Position numbers and translations under genes: made by a program. The notes under the pieces are model-generated. The model was given only the letters and a program-made list of their open reading frames with translations, made no database searches and was not told where the DNA came from. From Pseudomonadota bacterium (GTDB lineage Bacteria; Myxococcota_A; UBA796; SXON01), in contig SXOM01000351.1 of assembly GCA_005776735.1 (NCBI GenBank), positions 1 to 6,126 of the forward strand: 6,126 nucleotides of DNA, written 5' to 3'. Each line of letters begins with the position of its first letter. Positions within the stretch are counted from its first letter, which is position 1. Below are positions 1 to 5,980 of this stretch, piece by piece.

Positions 1-56
1 ATCGCCACGCTCACCGACCTCGGGCCGGTGCAGCAAGACCCTCGCGGTTCGGCGTC
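1..56 (+). repeat. 56-bp direct repeat, copy 1 (possibly cut by the window edge)
   Basis: This stretch is identical base for base to 157-212, at an offset of 156 bp. It contains a short stem (CACCG at 12-16 with CGGTG at 26-30). Because the copy begins at base 1, its true left boundary is unseen. Homology stops sharply at 56/212. Both copies share a reading phase (156 is a multiple of 3), but the translation resembles no domain I know, so I treat it as a non-coding dispersed or tandem repeat. Confidence 0.85.
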
Positions 57-143
57 GGGACGGTCGCCGGGCGTTTGCCCCGCCGCGACTCCCCGCCGCC
101 GCGCGTGCGGCTCGCCGCCGTGGCCACGCCCACCAAAATACCG

Positions 144-156
144 GTCGAAGTTCGAC
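144..156. repeat. 13-bp palindrome at the repeat boundary
   Basis: GTCGAA (144-149) and TTCGAC (151-156) form a perfect inverted repeat around a single G. It ends exactly where the second 56-bp direct repeat begins. It may be part of a longer repeat unit whose first copy is cut off by the window edge, or a protein-binding site. The sequence alone does not decide. Confidence 0.5.
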
Positions 157-212
157 ATCGCCACGCTCACCGACCTCGGGCCGGTGCAGCAAGACCCTCG
201 CGGTTCGGCGTC
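157..212 (+). repeat. 56-bp direct repeat, copy 2
   Basis: Perfect copy of 1-56. The CACCG/CGGTG stem lies at 168-172 and 182-186. The copy is preceded directly by a 13-bp palindrome and followed by unrelated sequence from 213. Only two copies are visible and their spacing is 100 bp, which does not fit a CRISPR array. Confidence 0.85.
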
Positions 213-242
213 CCCCGTTGTGCCAGACGCCTCGTGTGCTGT

Positions 243-377
243 CCGGTTCGGTGACGCGGCGGGTGACGGGTCGGGTGGAATTGGCCGAGCGGAGCGCGGG
301 TTCGCCGCTTGCGGCGAATCTGCGGGGGAGCGAGCGCCAATTTCACCCGGCCCGGCAGGACCCGGGGCTGACCTCGT
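243..377 (+). repeat. Hairpin repeat block B, copy 1
   Basis: This 135-bp block matches the reverse complement of 5981-6115 with no gaps and 7 mismatches (copy-1 positions 276, 298, 301, 318, 319, 321 and 368), about 95% identity. A few further matching bases extend past the left edge. The strand is assigned as the one on which the folded form has G.T(U) wobble pairs and a CTTG loop. The block lies downstream of the lipoprotein gene on the opposite strand. It encodes no recognisable protein. Transposase-type coding sequence is absent, so if mobile it must be non-autonomous. Confidence 0.88.
267..354 (+). other. 88-nt two-stem hairpin (candidate structured RNA or REP/MITE-like hairpin)
   Basis: The outer stem pairs 267-285 with 336-354 (19 pairs, two of them G.T wobbles). 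The inner stem pairs 295-308 with 311-324 (14 pairs, two G.T wobbles) and is capped by TT, so the tip reads G-CTTG-C, a known stable RNA tetraloop context. Between the stems lies a purine-rich internal loop (286-294 and 325-335) that is identical in the second copy. Three of the inner pairs (298-321, 300-319, 301-318) differ between copies and all three still pair. Reading the other strand would turn the wobbles into A.C mismatches, so the plus strand is the better folding strand. Confidence 0.7.
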
Positions 378-407
378 TCTGCCCCTCGCCCGTGCGTTTC
401 CCCCCTC

Positions 408-435
408 AAAAACGCCGACCCGCGCCCCGTGGTCG
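408..435 (-). terminator. Weak candidate intrinsic terminator of the lipoprotein gene
   Basis: Read on the minus strand after the stop codon, a 7-bp stem (428-435 with 416-422, one bulged base at 430) closes a 5-nt GC loop. Three bases later comes a run of five T (complement of 408-412). The stem overlaps repeat block A. The T run is short and the second copy of the block lacks it, so termination here is only plausible. Confidence 0.33.
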
Positions 436-453
436 ACGCGTCGTGCCCGGCCC
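412..453 (-). repeat. Repeat block A, copy 1
   Basis: This 42-bp block matches 5898-5938 in inverted orientation with two substitutions and one single-base indel. It starts 12 nt after the lipoprotein stop codon, and the other copy starts 12 nt after the transglycosylase stop codon. A 7-bp stem (CGACCCG type) is kept in both, with the indel forming a single bulged base here. A non-conserved 34-nt spacer (378-411) separates it from block B. Confidence 0.8.
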
Positions 454-465
454 GCGCTGCGCCGC

Positions 466-2619
466 TCAGTCCCGAATGGTGGGCGACCCCGCCTCGACCC
501 CGCTCTGGACGAAGGTGGTGACCGCCTCGACACCGACCTCGCTCAGGGCGTGGTGGCCGGCCTCGAACTGCAGCTCGGCCGCGGTGCGCCGGCCGTCGTC
601 GGTGGAGACGTTCTCGTAGACCTGGTCGCCGCCGTCGCCCTGGTCGAAGTCTTCGAGCAGCTCGCCGACGGTGGGGACGGACAGGGTGCGGAGGACGGCG
701 TGGCGCGCGTCGTCGTGGACCTCGGCGTCGTCGACACCGCTGACCACCAGGACGTGCTTGGCGAGGGTGTCGGCGTCGCGGAGCACACCCTGGCCGCTGG
801 ACATCGGGTCGAGCGGGCCGAGCCACATCTGCAGGAGCGAGACCGCCGGCTGGTACCGGTTGAGGTTGGTGTCGGCGTAGGCGCGCTGGAGGGCGTGCTC
901 CAGGTCGTACGGTGCGCCGCGGCGGGTGGCGAGCTCGCCGAGGAGGCCCGCCGGGTTGCCGAGCGCGCCGCCGCGGTAGTCGCGGCCCCAGGCCAAGAGC
1001 GGCACGCCCGCGTCGGCGCCCACCCCTTCGGCGACCAGCCACACCTCGTCGGGATCGAGGCCGAGCTGGGCGTCGGCCGCGAGGCGGTGGAGCGACAAGC
1101 CGTCGGCGAACGTCTGGAACAGGGTGGCGCGCCACGCGCCGGGAAACTCGACGGCGAACCAGTCGGCGAGCGGATCGTCGCCGGTGGTGCGATCGCCGTG
1201 GTGGGGCAGGTCGATCGAGAGCGTGGCCACCCCTTCGGCGGCCAGGGCCTCGGCCACGCCGTTCTGGACCGCGTCCTGCGCGTCGCCGCCGAGGTCGCCG
1301 ATCCACACCGCGACCGGCCAGCCCGCCTCGGGGGCTTCGCCGTCGGGGATGGTGTAGACCGCGCAGACCGAGGCGGTGGCCCGGACCTCGGGGCGGAAGG
1401 TGGAGTTGTACTGGACGACGCCGTCGCCCGCGAAGTCGGGGACGTTGACGAGCGCGTGGTGCTCCGCGAGGCCGGAAGCGCCCACGCAGGCACGACCGCA
1501 GGGGGACGCACCGCACGAGCCGACCTCGGCCACCGACACCTCGGTGGTCTCGGCCTCGACCACCTCGCGGGCGTAGCGCAGGTCGCGCGCGGGGTCGCCG
1601 GTGGTGAAGACCGTGGCCGCCACGATGTCGCCGCGGGTGAGGCCCTGGGCGTCGACGTACTCGCGGAAGGGCCCGAAGGTGTCGAAGGCGCGGGCGTCGG
1701 TCAGGTCGTCCGGGCGATCGTCCTGCATGAGCATCGGGAAGTCGTCGTCGCGGAAGATCTCGTCGCCGCCGCTGGTGACACCCTTGGTGACCCACACTGC
1801 GTAGGTGCGGTTGGGGAGGAGCGGCTCGCCGGGGAAGGTGGTGATCGCGAGCCAGTTCTGGCAGATGTACCGGTCGCGCGACTGGCGCGTGAAGTACTGG
1901 AACGCGCTGAGGTCGCCGTCCTCGTCGGGGTCGGTGATGTCGGCGAAGTGCACCGTGGCGTCGGTGGTGAGCACCCGGATCGAGTCGAGATCGTGGGGCT
2001 TGTTGAAGCGGAAGTACACGACGGGATCGAGGCCCCAGTACGTCTCCTGCTCCAGGAACGACAACAGGCGGCCGACGCCGGGCGCGGCCTCGCCGGGGTC
2101 GGGGAACCCGTCGAGCACCCGGTGCCCTTCGGCGTCCAGCCGCAGGTCGTTGGGGAACGGCATCGAGAAGAAGTCGAGCTCGTCGGTGGTCGGCAGGTCG
2201 GGGACCTGGAACAACACCCGGAACTCGTCGGCGTCGGCCGCGTCGGCGGGGCAGGCGCCACCGGCCCAGTAGGGCACCTCGAGGTCGACACACGCGCCGT
2301 CGTCGCACGCAAATCCCGCCTGGCAGTCGTCGTCGTCGTCGCAGGTGGCCCCGTCCCCGCCCGTGCCCCCGGCCGCTTCGTCGACACACACGTTGTCCGA
2401 CGAACACTCCAGGCCCCAGGCGCAGTCGGCCGACGCGGAACAATCGGCGCCGTCGACCGCCGTGCCCGGCTCACCGGTGGTCTGGCACAGGCCGTCGTGA
2501 CCGCAGGTGAGGCCGTCCTGGCACTCCCCCTCGCACGCATCGCCTTCGCCCGGCTTGAACTTCCCCGACTGGATCCCCTGGTCGCAGGCCAACAGGCCGA
2601 GCAGCATCCACACGCGCAT
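466..2619 (-). CDS. Cys-rich lipoprotein with a VolA-like lipase fold lacking the catalytic Ser
   Basis: 717 residues. The N-terminus is a short lipoprotein signal (lipobox LLAC, Cys12), so the product is probably anchored in the outer membrane. Residues 26-110 hold three cysteine repeats of the pattern C-x4/5-C-x2/3-G-[LF]-x-C-x4/5-C (26-45, 57-78, 90-110), typical of myxobacterial lipoproteins. Residues 150-345 carry motifs like the N-terminal domain of VolA-type surface lipases (MPFPNDLRL at 153, LPNRTYAVWVTKG at 268, FTTGDPARDL at 338). Residues 435-705 look like an alpha/beta hydrolase: SIDLPHHG at 468-475, an acid candidate at D630/D631, and GHH at 688-690. The nucleophile elbow reads AEGVG (530-534) where GxSxG is expected, with Gly at the serine position. 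The usual HG oxyanion motif is also missing near 440. It is therefore probably non-catalytic, with a binding or structural role. The ATG start is set by the lipobox; upstream ribosome-binding sequence is weak. Divergent from pilT. Confidence 0.88.
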   Translation of the reverse strand: MRVWMLLGLLACDQGIQSGKFKPGEGDACEGECQDGLTCGHDGLCQTTGEPGTAVDGADCSASADCAWGLECSSDNVCVDEAAGGTGGDGATCDDDDDCQAGFACDDGACVDLEVPYWAGGACPADAADADEFRVLFQVPDLPTTDELDFFSMPFPNDLRLDAEGHRVLDGFPDPGEAAPGVGRLLSFLEQETYWGLDPVVYFRFNKPHDLDSIRVLTTDATVHFADITDPDEDGDLSAFQYFTRQSRDRYICQNWLAITTFPGEPLLPNRTYAVWVTKGVTSGGDEIFRDDDFPMLMQDDRPDDLTDARAFDTFGPFREYVDAQGLTRGDIVAATVFTTGDPARDLRYAREVVEAETTEVSVAEVGSCGASPCGRACVGASGLAEHHALVNVPDFAGDGVVQYNSTFRPEVRATASVCAVYTIPDGEAPEAGWPVAVWIGDLGGDAQDAVQNGVAEALAAEGVATLSIDLPHHGDRTTGDDPLADWFAVEFPGAWRATLFQTFADGLSLHRLAADAQLGLDPDEVWLVAEGVGADAGVPLLAWGRDYRGGALGNPAGLLGELATRRGAPYDLEHALQRAYADTNLNRYQPAVSLLQMWLGPLDPMSSGQGVLRDADTLAKHVLVVSGVDDAEVHDDARHAVLRTLSVPTVGELLEDFDQGDGGDQVYENVSTDDGRRTAAELQFEAGHHALSEVGVEAVTTFVQSGVEAGSPTIRD

Positions 2620-2655
2620 GCGCCATCGTAGCCCGGAAACGGCTACGCTGCGGGA
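2620..2655. promoter_or_regulatory. 36-bp divergent intergenic region with a perfect inverted repeat
   Basis: Only 36 bp separate the lipoprotein and pilT start codons. CGTAGCC (2627-2633) and GGCTACG (2641-2647) form a perfect inverted repeat around a 7-nt centre. No sigma-70-like hexamers fit in the gap, so the promoters of both genes must lie partly within each other's first codons. The repeat could be an operator that governs both genes, or a hairpin in either leader. The lipoprotein start codon itself lies inside another palindrome, GCGCATGCGC (2614-2623). Confidence 0.5.
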
Positions 2656-3723
2656 ATGGACGTGGTGGAGCTACTGGCGCAGGTCCTCGCCGCCGGCGGG
2701 TCCGATCTCCACCTCGTCGCCGGGGCGCCGCCCACGATGCGGGTGCACGGCGAGATCCGCTCCCTCGCCGGCGAGCCGCTCGACAAGCCCGGCTGCGACG
2801 CCCTGGTGCGTTCGCTCTTGCAGCACCACCAGCTCGAAGCGCTCGACCGCGACTGGCAGATCTCGGTGTCCACCGAGGTGCAGGACCCCCGGACCGACGC
2901 GGTGCTCGGCCACTTCCGCGTGTCGGTGCACCTGCGCGACGGCGTGGCCGAAGCGGCGATCCGCGTGACGCCGCGCCGCACGCGCACGCCCGACGAGCTC
3001 GGCCTGCCGCCGATCCTCCGCGAGCTGGTGATGCGCGACTCGGGGCTCATCCTCGTCACCGGGCCGACCGGCCACGGAAAGACGACCACCTTCAACGCGC
3101 TGATCGACCAGATCAACCTCCGGCGCAAGGTGAAGATCGTCACCATCGAGGACCCCATCGAGTTCCGCCACCAGCACCGCAAGGCGCTCGTGGTGCAGCT
3201 CGAGGTCGGGAGCGACGCGCACAGCTTCGCGGCGGCCCTCCGGCACGCGCTGCGCGAAGACCCCGATGTCATCTGCGTCGGCGAGATGCGCGACCTCGAG
3301 ACCATCGCCACCGCGCTCACGGCCGCCGAGACCGGCCACCTCGTGCTCGCCACCCTGCACACCCCGCACGCCGCGGGCACGATCTCGCGGATCATCGACG
3401 TCTTCCCTGCCGGTCAGCAGGACCAGGTGCGCGTGCAACTGGCCAACACGCTCACCGCGGTGGTGGCGCAGCGGCTCCTCCCCCGCGCCGACGGCCGCGG
3501 CCGCGTCCTCGCCGCCGAGGTGCTCGTCGCGACCGACGCCGTGCGCAACCTGGTGCGCGAGCAGAAGTTGCACCAGCTCCACAACGTCATGTCCACCCAG
3601 CGCGCCCAGGGGATGCAGCGCCTGGAGGACCACCTGCGCGTCCTGCTCGAGCAGGGCTTGATCGCCCGCAACGTCGCCGCGATGGCGGCCACCGACCCGC
3701 GCATCCTGGCCGACGTGCTGTAG
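2656..3723 (+). CDS. pilT: Type IV pilus retraction ATPase PilT
   Basis: 355 residues, close to the usual 340-370 of PilT. Hexameric cytoplasmic ATPase that drives pilin disassembly, hence pilus retraction and twitching motility. Visible in order: an N-terminal PAS-like domain beginning SDLHLVAGAPPTMRVHGEI (16-34); Walker A GPTGHGKTT (136-144, Lys142); Asp box TIEDPIEF (163-170); Walker B region ICVGEMRDLET (206-216, catalytic Glu210); His box LATLHTPHAAGTISRIIDVFP (231-251); and the PilT-type C-terminal motif AVRNLVRE (295-302), which separates it from PilB and GspE. Walker A has His where Ser is commonest, and the His box reads HTPHA instead of HTNSA. An in-frame TAG at 2629-2631 leaves ATG 2656 as the only reasonable start. 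No spaced Shine-Dalgarno sequence is seen; GGGA directly abuts the ATG. No other pilus genes are in the window. Confidence 0.95.
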   Translation: MDVVELLAQVLAAGGSDLHLVAGAPPTMRVHGEIRSLAGEPLDKPGCDALVRSLLQHHQLEALDRDWQISVSTEVQDPRTDAVLGHFRVSVHLRDGVAEAAIRVTPRRTRTPDELGLPPILRELVMRDSGLILVTGPTGHGKTTTFNALIDQINLRRKVKIVTIEDPIEFRHQHRKALVVQLEVGSDAHSFAAALRHALREDPDVICVGEMRDLETIATALTAAETGHLVLATLHTPHAAGTISRIIDVFPAGQQDQVRVQLANTLTAVVAQRLLPRADGRGRVLAAEVLVATDAVRNLVREQKLHQLHNVMSTQRAQGMQRLEDHLRVLLEQGLIARNVAAMAATDPRILADVL

Positions 3724-3760
3724 CCAGGGAGCCGCAGCCCCGCGGCGGAGCCGTGCCTGG
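3724..3760 (+). terminator. Weak candidate stem-loop terminator after pilT
   Basis: Directly after the pilT stop, CCAGG (3724-3728) can pair with CCTGG (3756-3760), enclosing GCCGC (3731-3735) and GCGGC (3742-3746). No T run follows, so this would be a non-canonical or Rho-assisted end, or merely a transcript-stabilising hairpin. A perfect 12-bp palindrome, GCGACCGGTCGC, follows at 3771-3782. Confidence 0.3.
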
Positions 3761-3814
3761 GGCCCGGCCCGCGACCGGTCGCACGTCGGGCGGGGTCCGC
3801 CGGCCGGTCCGCGC

Positions 3815-3871
3815 CGCCGGGCGATGTTTGCCCGCCCGCGGTGTCTTTACGCCGAGCCCGCGCCGGGCGAT
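3815..3871 (+). repeat. 11-bp direct repeat upstream of the transglycosylase gene
   Basis: CGCCGGGCGAT occurs at 3815-3825 and again at 3861-3871, 46 bp apart (between four and five helical turns). The second copy overlaps the proposed -10 element of the downstream gene. Two equal boxes on nearly the same DNA face could be regulator sites, but short GC-rich words recur by chance in this composition. Confidence 0.3.
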
Positions 3872-3874
3872 ATT
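3846..3874 (+). promoter_or_regulatory. Candidate sigma-70-like promoter for the transglycosylase gene
   Basis: TTTACG (3846-3851) and GATATT (3869-3874) are separated by 17 bp, each matching the consensus hexamer at four of six positions. They sit in the only relatively AT-rich stretch of the intergenic region, 19 bp before the start codon. The resulting leader would be very short. This supports separate transcription from pilT but is not proof. Confidence 0.3.
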
Positions 3875-3882
3875 GACCTGTC

Positions 3883-3888
3883 AAGGGA
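3883..3888 (+). promoter_or_regulatory. Ribosome binding site setting the transglycosylase start
   Basis: AAGGGA lies six to seven bases before ATG 3894, a good Shine-Dalgarno position. It selects this ATG over an in-frame ATG at 3753, which would bury the signal peptide behind 47 low-complexity residues. Confidence 0.7.
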
Positions 3889-3893
3889 AACCC

Positions 3894-5885
3894 ATGCTCC
3901 ACGCCCTGTACCTCCTGGTCCCGCTCGCCTCCGCCGCCTCGTGGGGCGACGCCATGGCCACCGGCGACTGCCAGGGCGTGGTCGACGCGCTCCCCGCCCC
4001 CGAGCGCGACGTCGAGCGGCTCGCCGCCGCCCGGTGCCTCGAACGCCTGGGCAACGCCGGCCGCGCCGCCGAGGTCGCCGCCGGCGTCAGCGACAAGCGC
4101 CTGGCCCCCTACGCCCGCCTGATCCGCGCCCGCGCCCTCCTCGTCCGCGACGATCCCGCCGGCGCCGTGGCGGCGCTGGAGGGGGTCGCCCTGAGCGGCC
4201 CGGAAGACGAGCTCCTCCGCGGCCGCGCCCTGGTCCAGGCCGACCGTTCCCTGGACGCCCGCGATGGCCTCCGCGCCCTCCTCGAGGTGCGCGGCGCCGG
4301 CGCCGAAGCGCGCTACTGGCTGGCCCGCGGCGCCGAGACCCGCGGCGAGACCGAGGCCGCCCTGTCGACGTATCGCGCACTGTGGAGCAAGTTTCCACGA
4401 GATTCCTTTGCAGATCAGGCGGCTGGACGCCTCGCGGCGATGGGCGCTCCGGTCCCGGACGCGGCGACGGTCGACGGGCGGGCCTTGATGATGGACCGCG
4501 CCCGGACGCTGCTCGCCCAGAAGGAGGCCGCAGACGCGGTCCCGCTCCTGGACGCGATCGCCGTGGCCGACCCCTTCGACACCGAGGAGGAGCGCCTCTT
4601 CCTCGCCGATGCCCTTTTCGAAGGGAAAGCCTACGGCCGCGCCCGCGACGCCTACGCGGCGTTGCCGGCGGCGCGCGAGCGCCCCGACACGCTCTTCCAG
4701 TACGCGCTCGCCACCGCGCGCGCCGGCGACTACCCCGCCGCAGAGGGCCTCTATGGCGAGCTGGTCCGCCGGTTCCCCGAGGCGAAGCAGGCCGACGAAG
4801 CAGCGTGGAAGCCCGGCTACATGAAACACGACGCGGGCGACCTCGAAGGCGCGGTCGCCGCCCTCGGGGTGTACCTGGCGGAGCACCCGGACGGGAAGTT
4901 CGCCACCGACGCCCGCTGGTTCCGCGCGTGGGACCTGCATCGCCTCGGCCGCGACATCGAAGCGGCCAACGAGATGGAGAAGCTGCTCGGCGCGTGGCCG
5001 CAGGTCGACCTCGCCGTGGCCGCCCGCTACTGGCGGGCCCGCATCCAGGGCGACACCAAGGGCCTGGAACAGGTCCTGAGCTTGTACCCCGACACCGGCT
5101 ATGCGTGGTTCGCCGCGCAACGGCTCGGTCGAAAGTACCCCGCGCCCCCGCCCGCCACGCCGCCGAAGCTGCCCGCGTCGTTCGTCGGCGCCCACCCCGA
5201 GGTCGAGACGGCGCGCCTGCTCATCGAAGCCGGCATGCCCGACTGGGCCCGGCCCCTCCTCGGCGGCCTGCACGCTGAAGCGGGCAAGGACAAGGACACC
5301 GCCCTGGCCTTCTCGTGGCTCCTGGTCGACGCCGAGGACTACTCTGGGGCCAAGAAGCTCGCTTGCCGGTACAAGTCGGAGCGCGCCGGCCTCGAAGCCT
5401 GCGTGGTCCGCCCGCACCGGGGCGCGGTCACCGCCATCGCCACCGAGTACGCGCTGGACCCGCTCCTTCCGTACGCGATCATGACCGCAGAGTCGGGCGT
5501 CGACCCCTCGGTCACCTCCCCCGCCGGCGCACGGGGGCTCATGCAGCTCATGCCCAAGCTCGCGGCCGACCTCGCCCGCGACCGCATCCCCGGCTTCCAC
5601 CCGAGTGAGCTGTATCGCGCCGGCGTGAACGCTCGGCTAGGTACTACCGAGCTCGGCTTGCTTCAACGTCGCTGGGAGCGCGCCGCCGTGGAGCCCCGGC
5701 TGCCGCTGGTGATCGCCAGCTACAACGGCGGTGCCAACGCCGTCGACCGGTGGCTGGGCGGCTACACCCGCCCGCCGGACGCCGACGAGTTCGCCGAGAA
5801 CATCTCGTTCACCGAGACCCGGCGCTACGTCCGCAAGGTCCTCGGCTACCTGCAGATGTACCGACGCACCTATGGGGAAGGCTGA
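3894..5885 (+). CDS. Secreted Slt70-like soluble lytic transglycosylase with helical/TPR-like repeats
   Basis: 663 residues from ATG 3894. It cleaves the MurNAc-GlcNAc bond of peptidoglycan in the periplasm, forming 1,6-anhydro-muropeptides (family knowledge). Residues 1-14 are a short signal peptide (cleavage likely after ASA at 12-14; the n-region lacks Lys/Arg, so secretion is less certain). Residues about 40-410 are helical repeats of TPR/Slt70 U-shaped type, such as ARYWLARGAETRGETEAALSTY and TGYAWFAAQRL (401-411). Residues 505-663 are the SLT domain: catalytic Glu533 in TAESGVDP, SPAGARGLMQLMP (542-554), NARLGTTEL (579-587), VIASYNGG (606-613) and NISFTETRRYVRKVL (636-650), all matching family signatures. 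It lies on the same strand as pilT, 170 bp downstream, with its own candidate promoter. A short codon-usage patch occurs at 4371-4427. Housekeeping wall turnover is the default role; a link to pilus passage through the wall is possible but unshown. Confidence 0.93.
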   Translation: MLHALYLLVPLASAASWGDAMATGDCQGVVDALPAPERDVERLAAARCLERLGNAGRAAEVAAGVSDKRLAPYARLIRARALLVRDDPAGAVAALEGVALSGPEDELLRGRALVQADRSLDARDGLRALLEVRGAGAEARYWLARGAETRGETEAALSTYRALWSKFPRDSFADQAAGRLAAMGAPVPDAATVDGRALMMDRARTLLAQKEAADAVPLLDAIAVADPFDTEEERLFLADALFEGKAYGRARDAYAALPAARERPDTLFQYALATARAGDYPAAEGLYGELVRRFPEAKQADEAAWKPGYMKHDAGDLEGAVAALGVYLAEHPDGKFATDARWFRAWDLHRLGRDIEAANEMEKLLGAWPQVDLAVAARYWRARIQGDTKGLEQVLSLYPDTGYAWFAAQRLGRKYPAPPPATPPKLPASFVGAHPEVETARLLIEAGMPDWARPLLGGLHAEAGKDKDTALAFSWLLVDAEDYSGAKKLACRYKSERAGLEACVVRPHRGAVTAIATEYALDPLLPYAIMTAESGVDPSVTSPAGARGLMQLMPKLAADLARDRIPGFHPSELYRAGVNARLGTTELGLLQRRWERAAVEPRLPLVIASYNGGANAVDRWLGGYTRPPDADEFAENISFTETRRYVRKVLGYLQMYRRTYGEG

Positions 5886-5897
5886 GCCATCGGCGGT

Positions 5898-5938
5898 GGG
5901 CCGGGCAAGACGCGGCGACCCGGGGCGCGGGTCGGCGT
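5898..5938 (+). repeat. Repeat block A, copy 2
   Basis: 41-bp inverted counterpart of 412-453, starting 12 nt after the transglycosylase stop codon. It forms a perfect 7-bp stem (CGACCCG at 5916-5922 with CGGGTCG at 5928-5934) around a 5-nt loop. No T run follows, so terminator function is doubtful here. Orientation relative to the upstream gene is the same as for copy 1. Confidence 0.8.
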
Positions 5939-5948
5939 CTCGGTCGAT

Positions 5949-5962
5949 GGGGGCAGACCCCC
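5949..5962. other. Short G5/C5 hairpin in the variable spacer
   Basis: GGGGG (5949-5953), a CAGA loop and CCCCC (5958-5962) form a small, stable stem between blocks A and B. The other copy of the element lacks it. It may help end transcription of the transglycosylase gene, but there is no T run after it. Confidence 0.3.
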
Positions 5963-5980
5963 GGCGAGGCGTGGGCATGG

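Larger units (their letters stand above)
1..465. other. Gene-free repeat-rich region
   Basis: I see no credible protein gene here. Open frames cross it on both strands, but they are explained by very high GC and the resulting lack of stop codons. They show no recognisable domain and run antisense into the lipoprotein gene. The region holds two copies of a 56-bp direct repeat, a 13-bp palindrome abutting the second copy, a 135-bp hairpin-forming repeat block, and a second 42-bp repeat block next to the lipoprotein stop codon. Positions 57-156 between the direct repeats hold nothing I recognise apart from an A-rich patch near 134-140. Confidence 0.75.

Noticed and set aside
1..212. CRISPR array
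   Set aside because: Only two repeats of 56 bp with one 100-bp gap; no array and no cas genes.
243..453. Integron attC-type site
   Set aside because: The element lies right behind stop codons like attC sites, but I find no paired RYYYAAC/GTTRRRY core and the genes are not in cassette order.
218..619. Similar small peptides from 218-619 (plus) and 5637-6119 (minus)
   Set aside because: Their likeness comes only from the shared DNA repeat block B. The changes between copies preserve hairpin pairing rather than codons, and both run into antisense of real genes.
167..2443. 758-codon minus-strand open frame overlapping the lipoprotein gene in another phase
   Set aside because: Arg/Pro-rich shadow translation with no motif; it runs through the repeat blocks and lacks a start context.
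2600..2626. Alternative lipoprotein start at the ATG complementary to 2624-2626
   Set aside because: It is out of frame with the lipobox and Cys-rich region.
28..2631. 867-codon open frame on the plus strand across the lipoprotein gene
   Set aside because: It is antisense to a gene with a clear lipobox, cysteine repeats and hydrolase motifs. Its translation is low-complexity Val/Gly/Ala/Arg-rich with no domain, as expected opposite a GC-rich gene.
3753..3893. Upstream in-frame start for the transglycosylase
   Set aside because: It would add 47 low-complexity residues before the signal peptide and has no ribosome site; ATG 3894 has AAGGGA at proper spacing.
3414..5600. 728-codon minus-strand open frame opposite the transglycosylase gene and the end of pilT
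   Set aside because: Antisense shadow. The plus-strand frames carry complete PilT and SLT family motifs.
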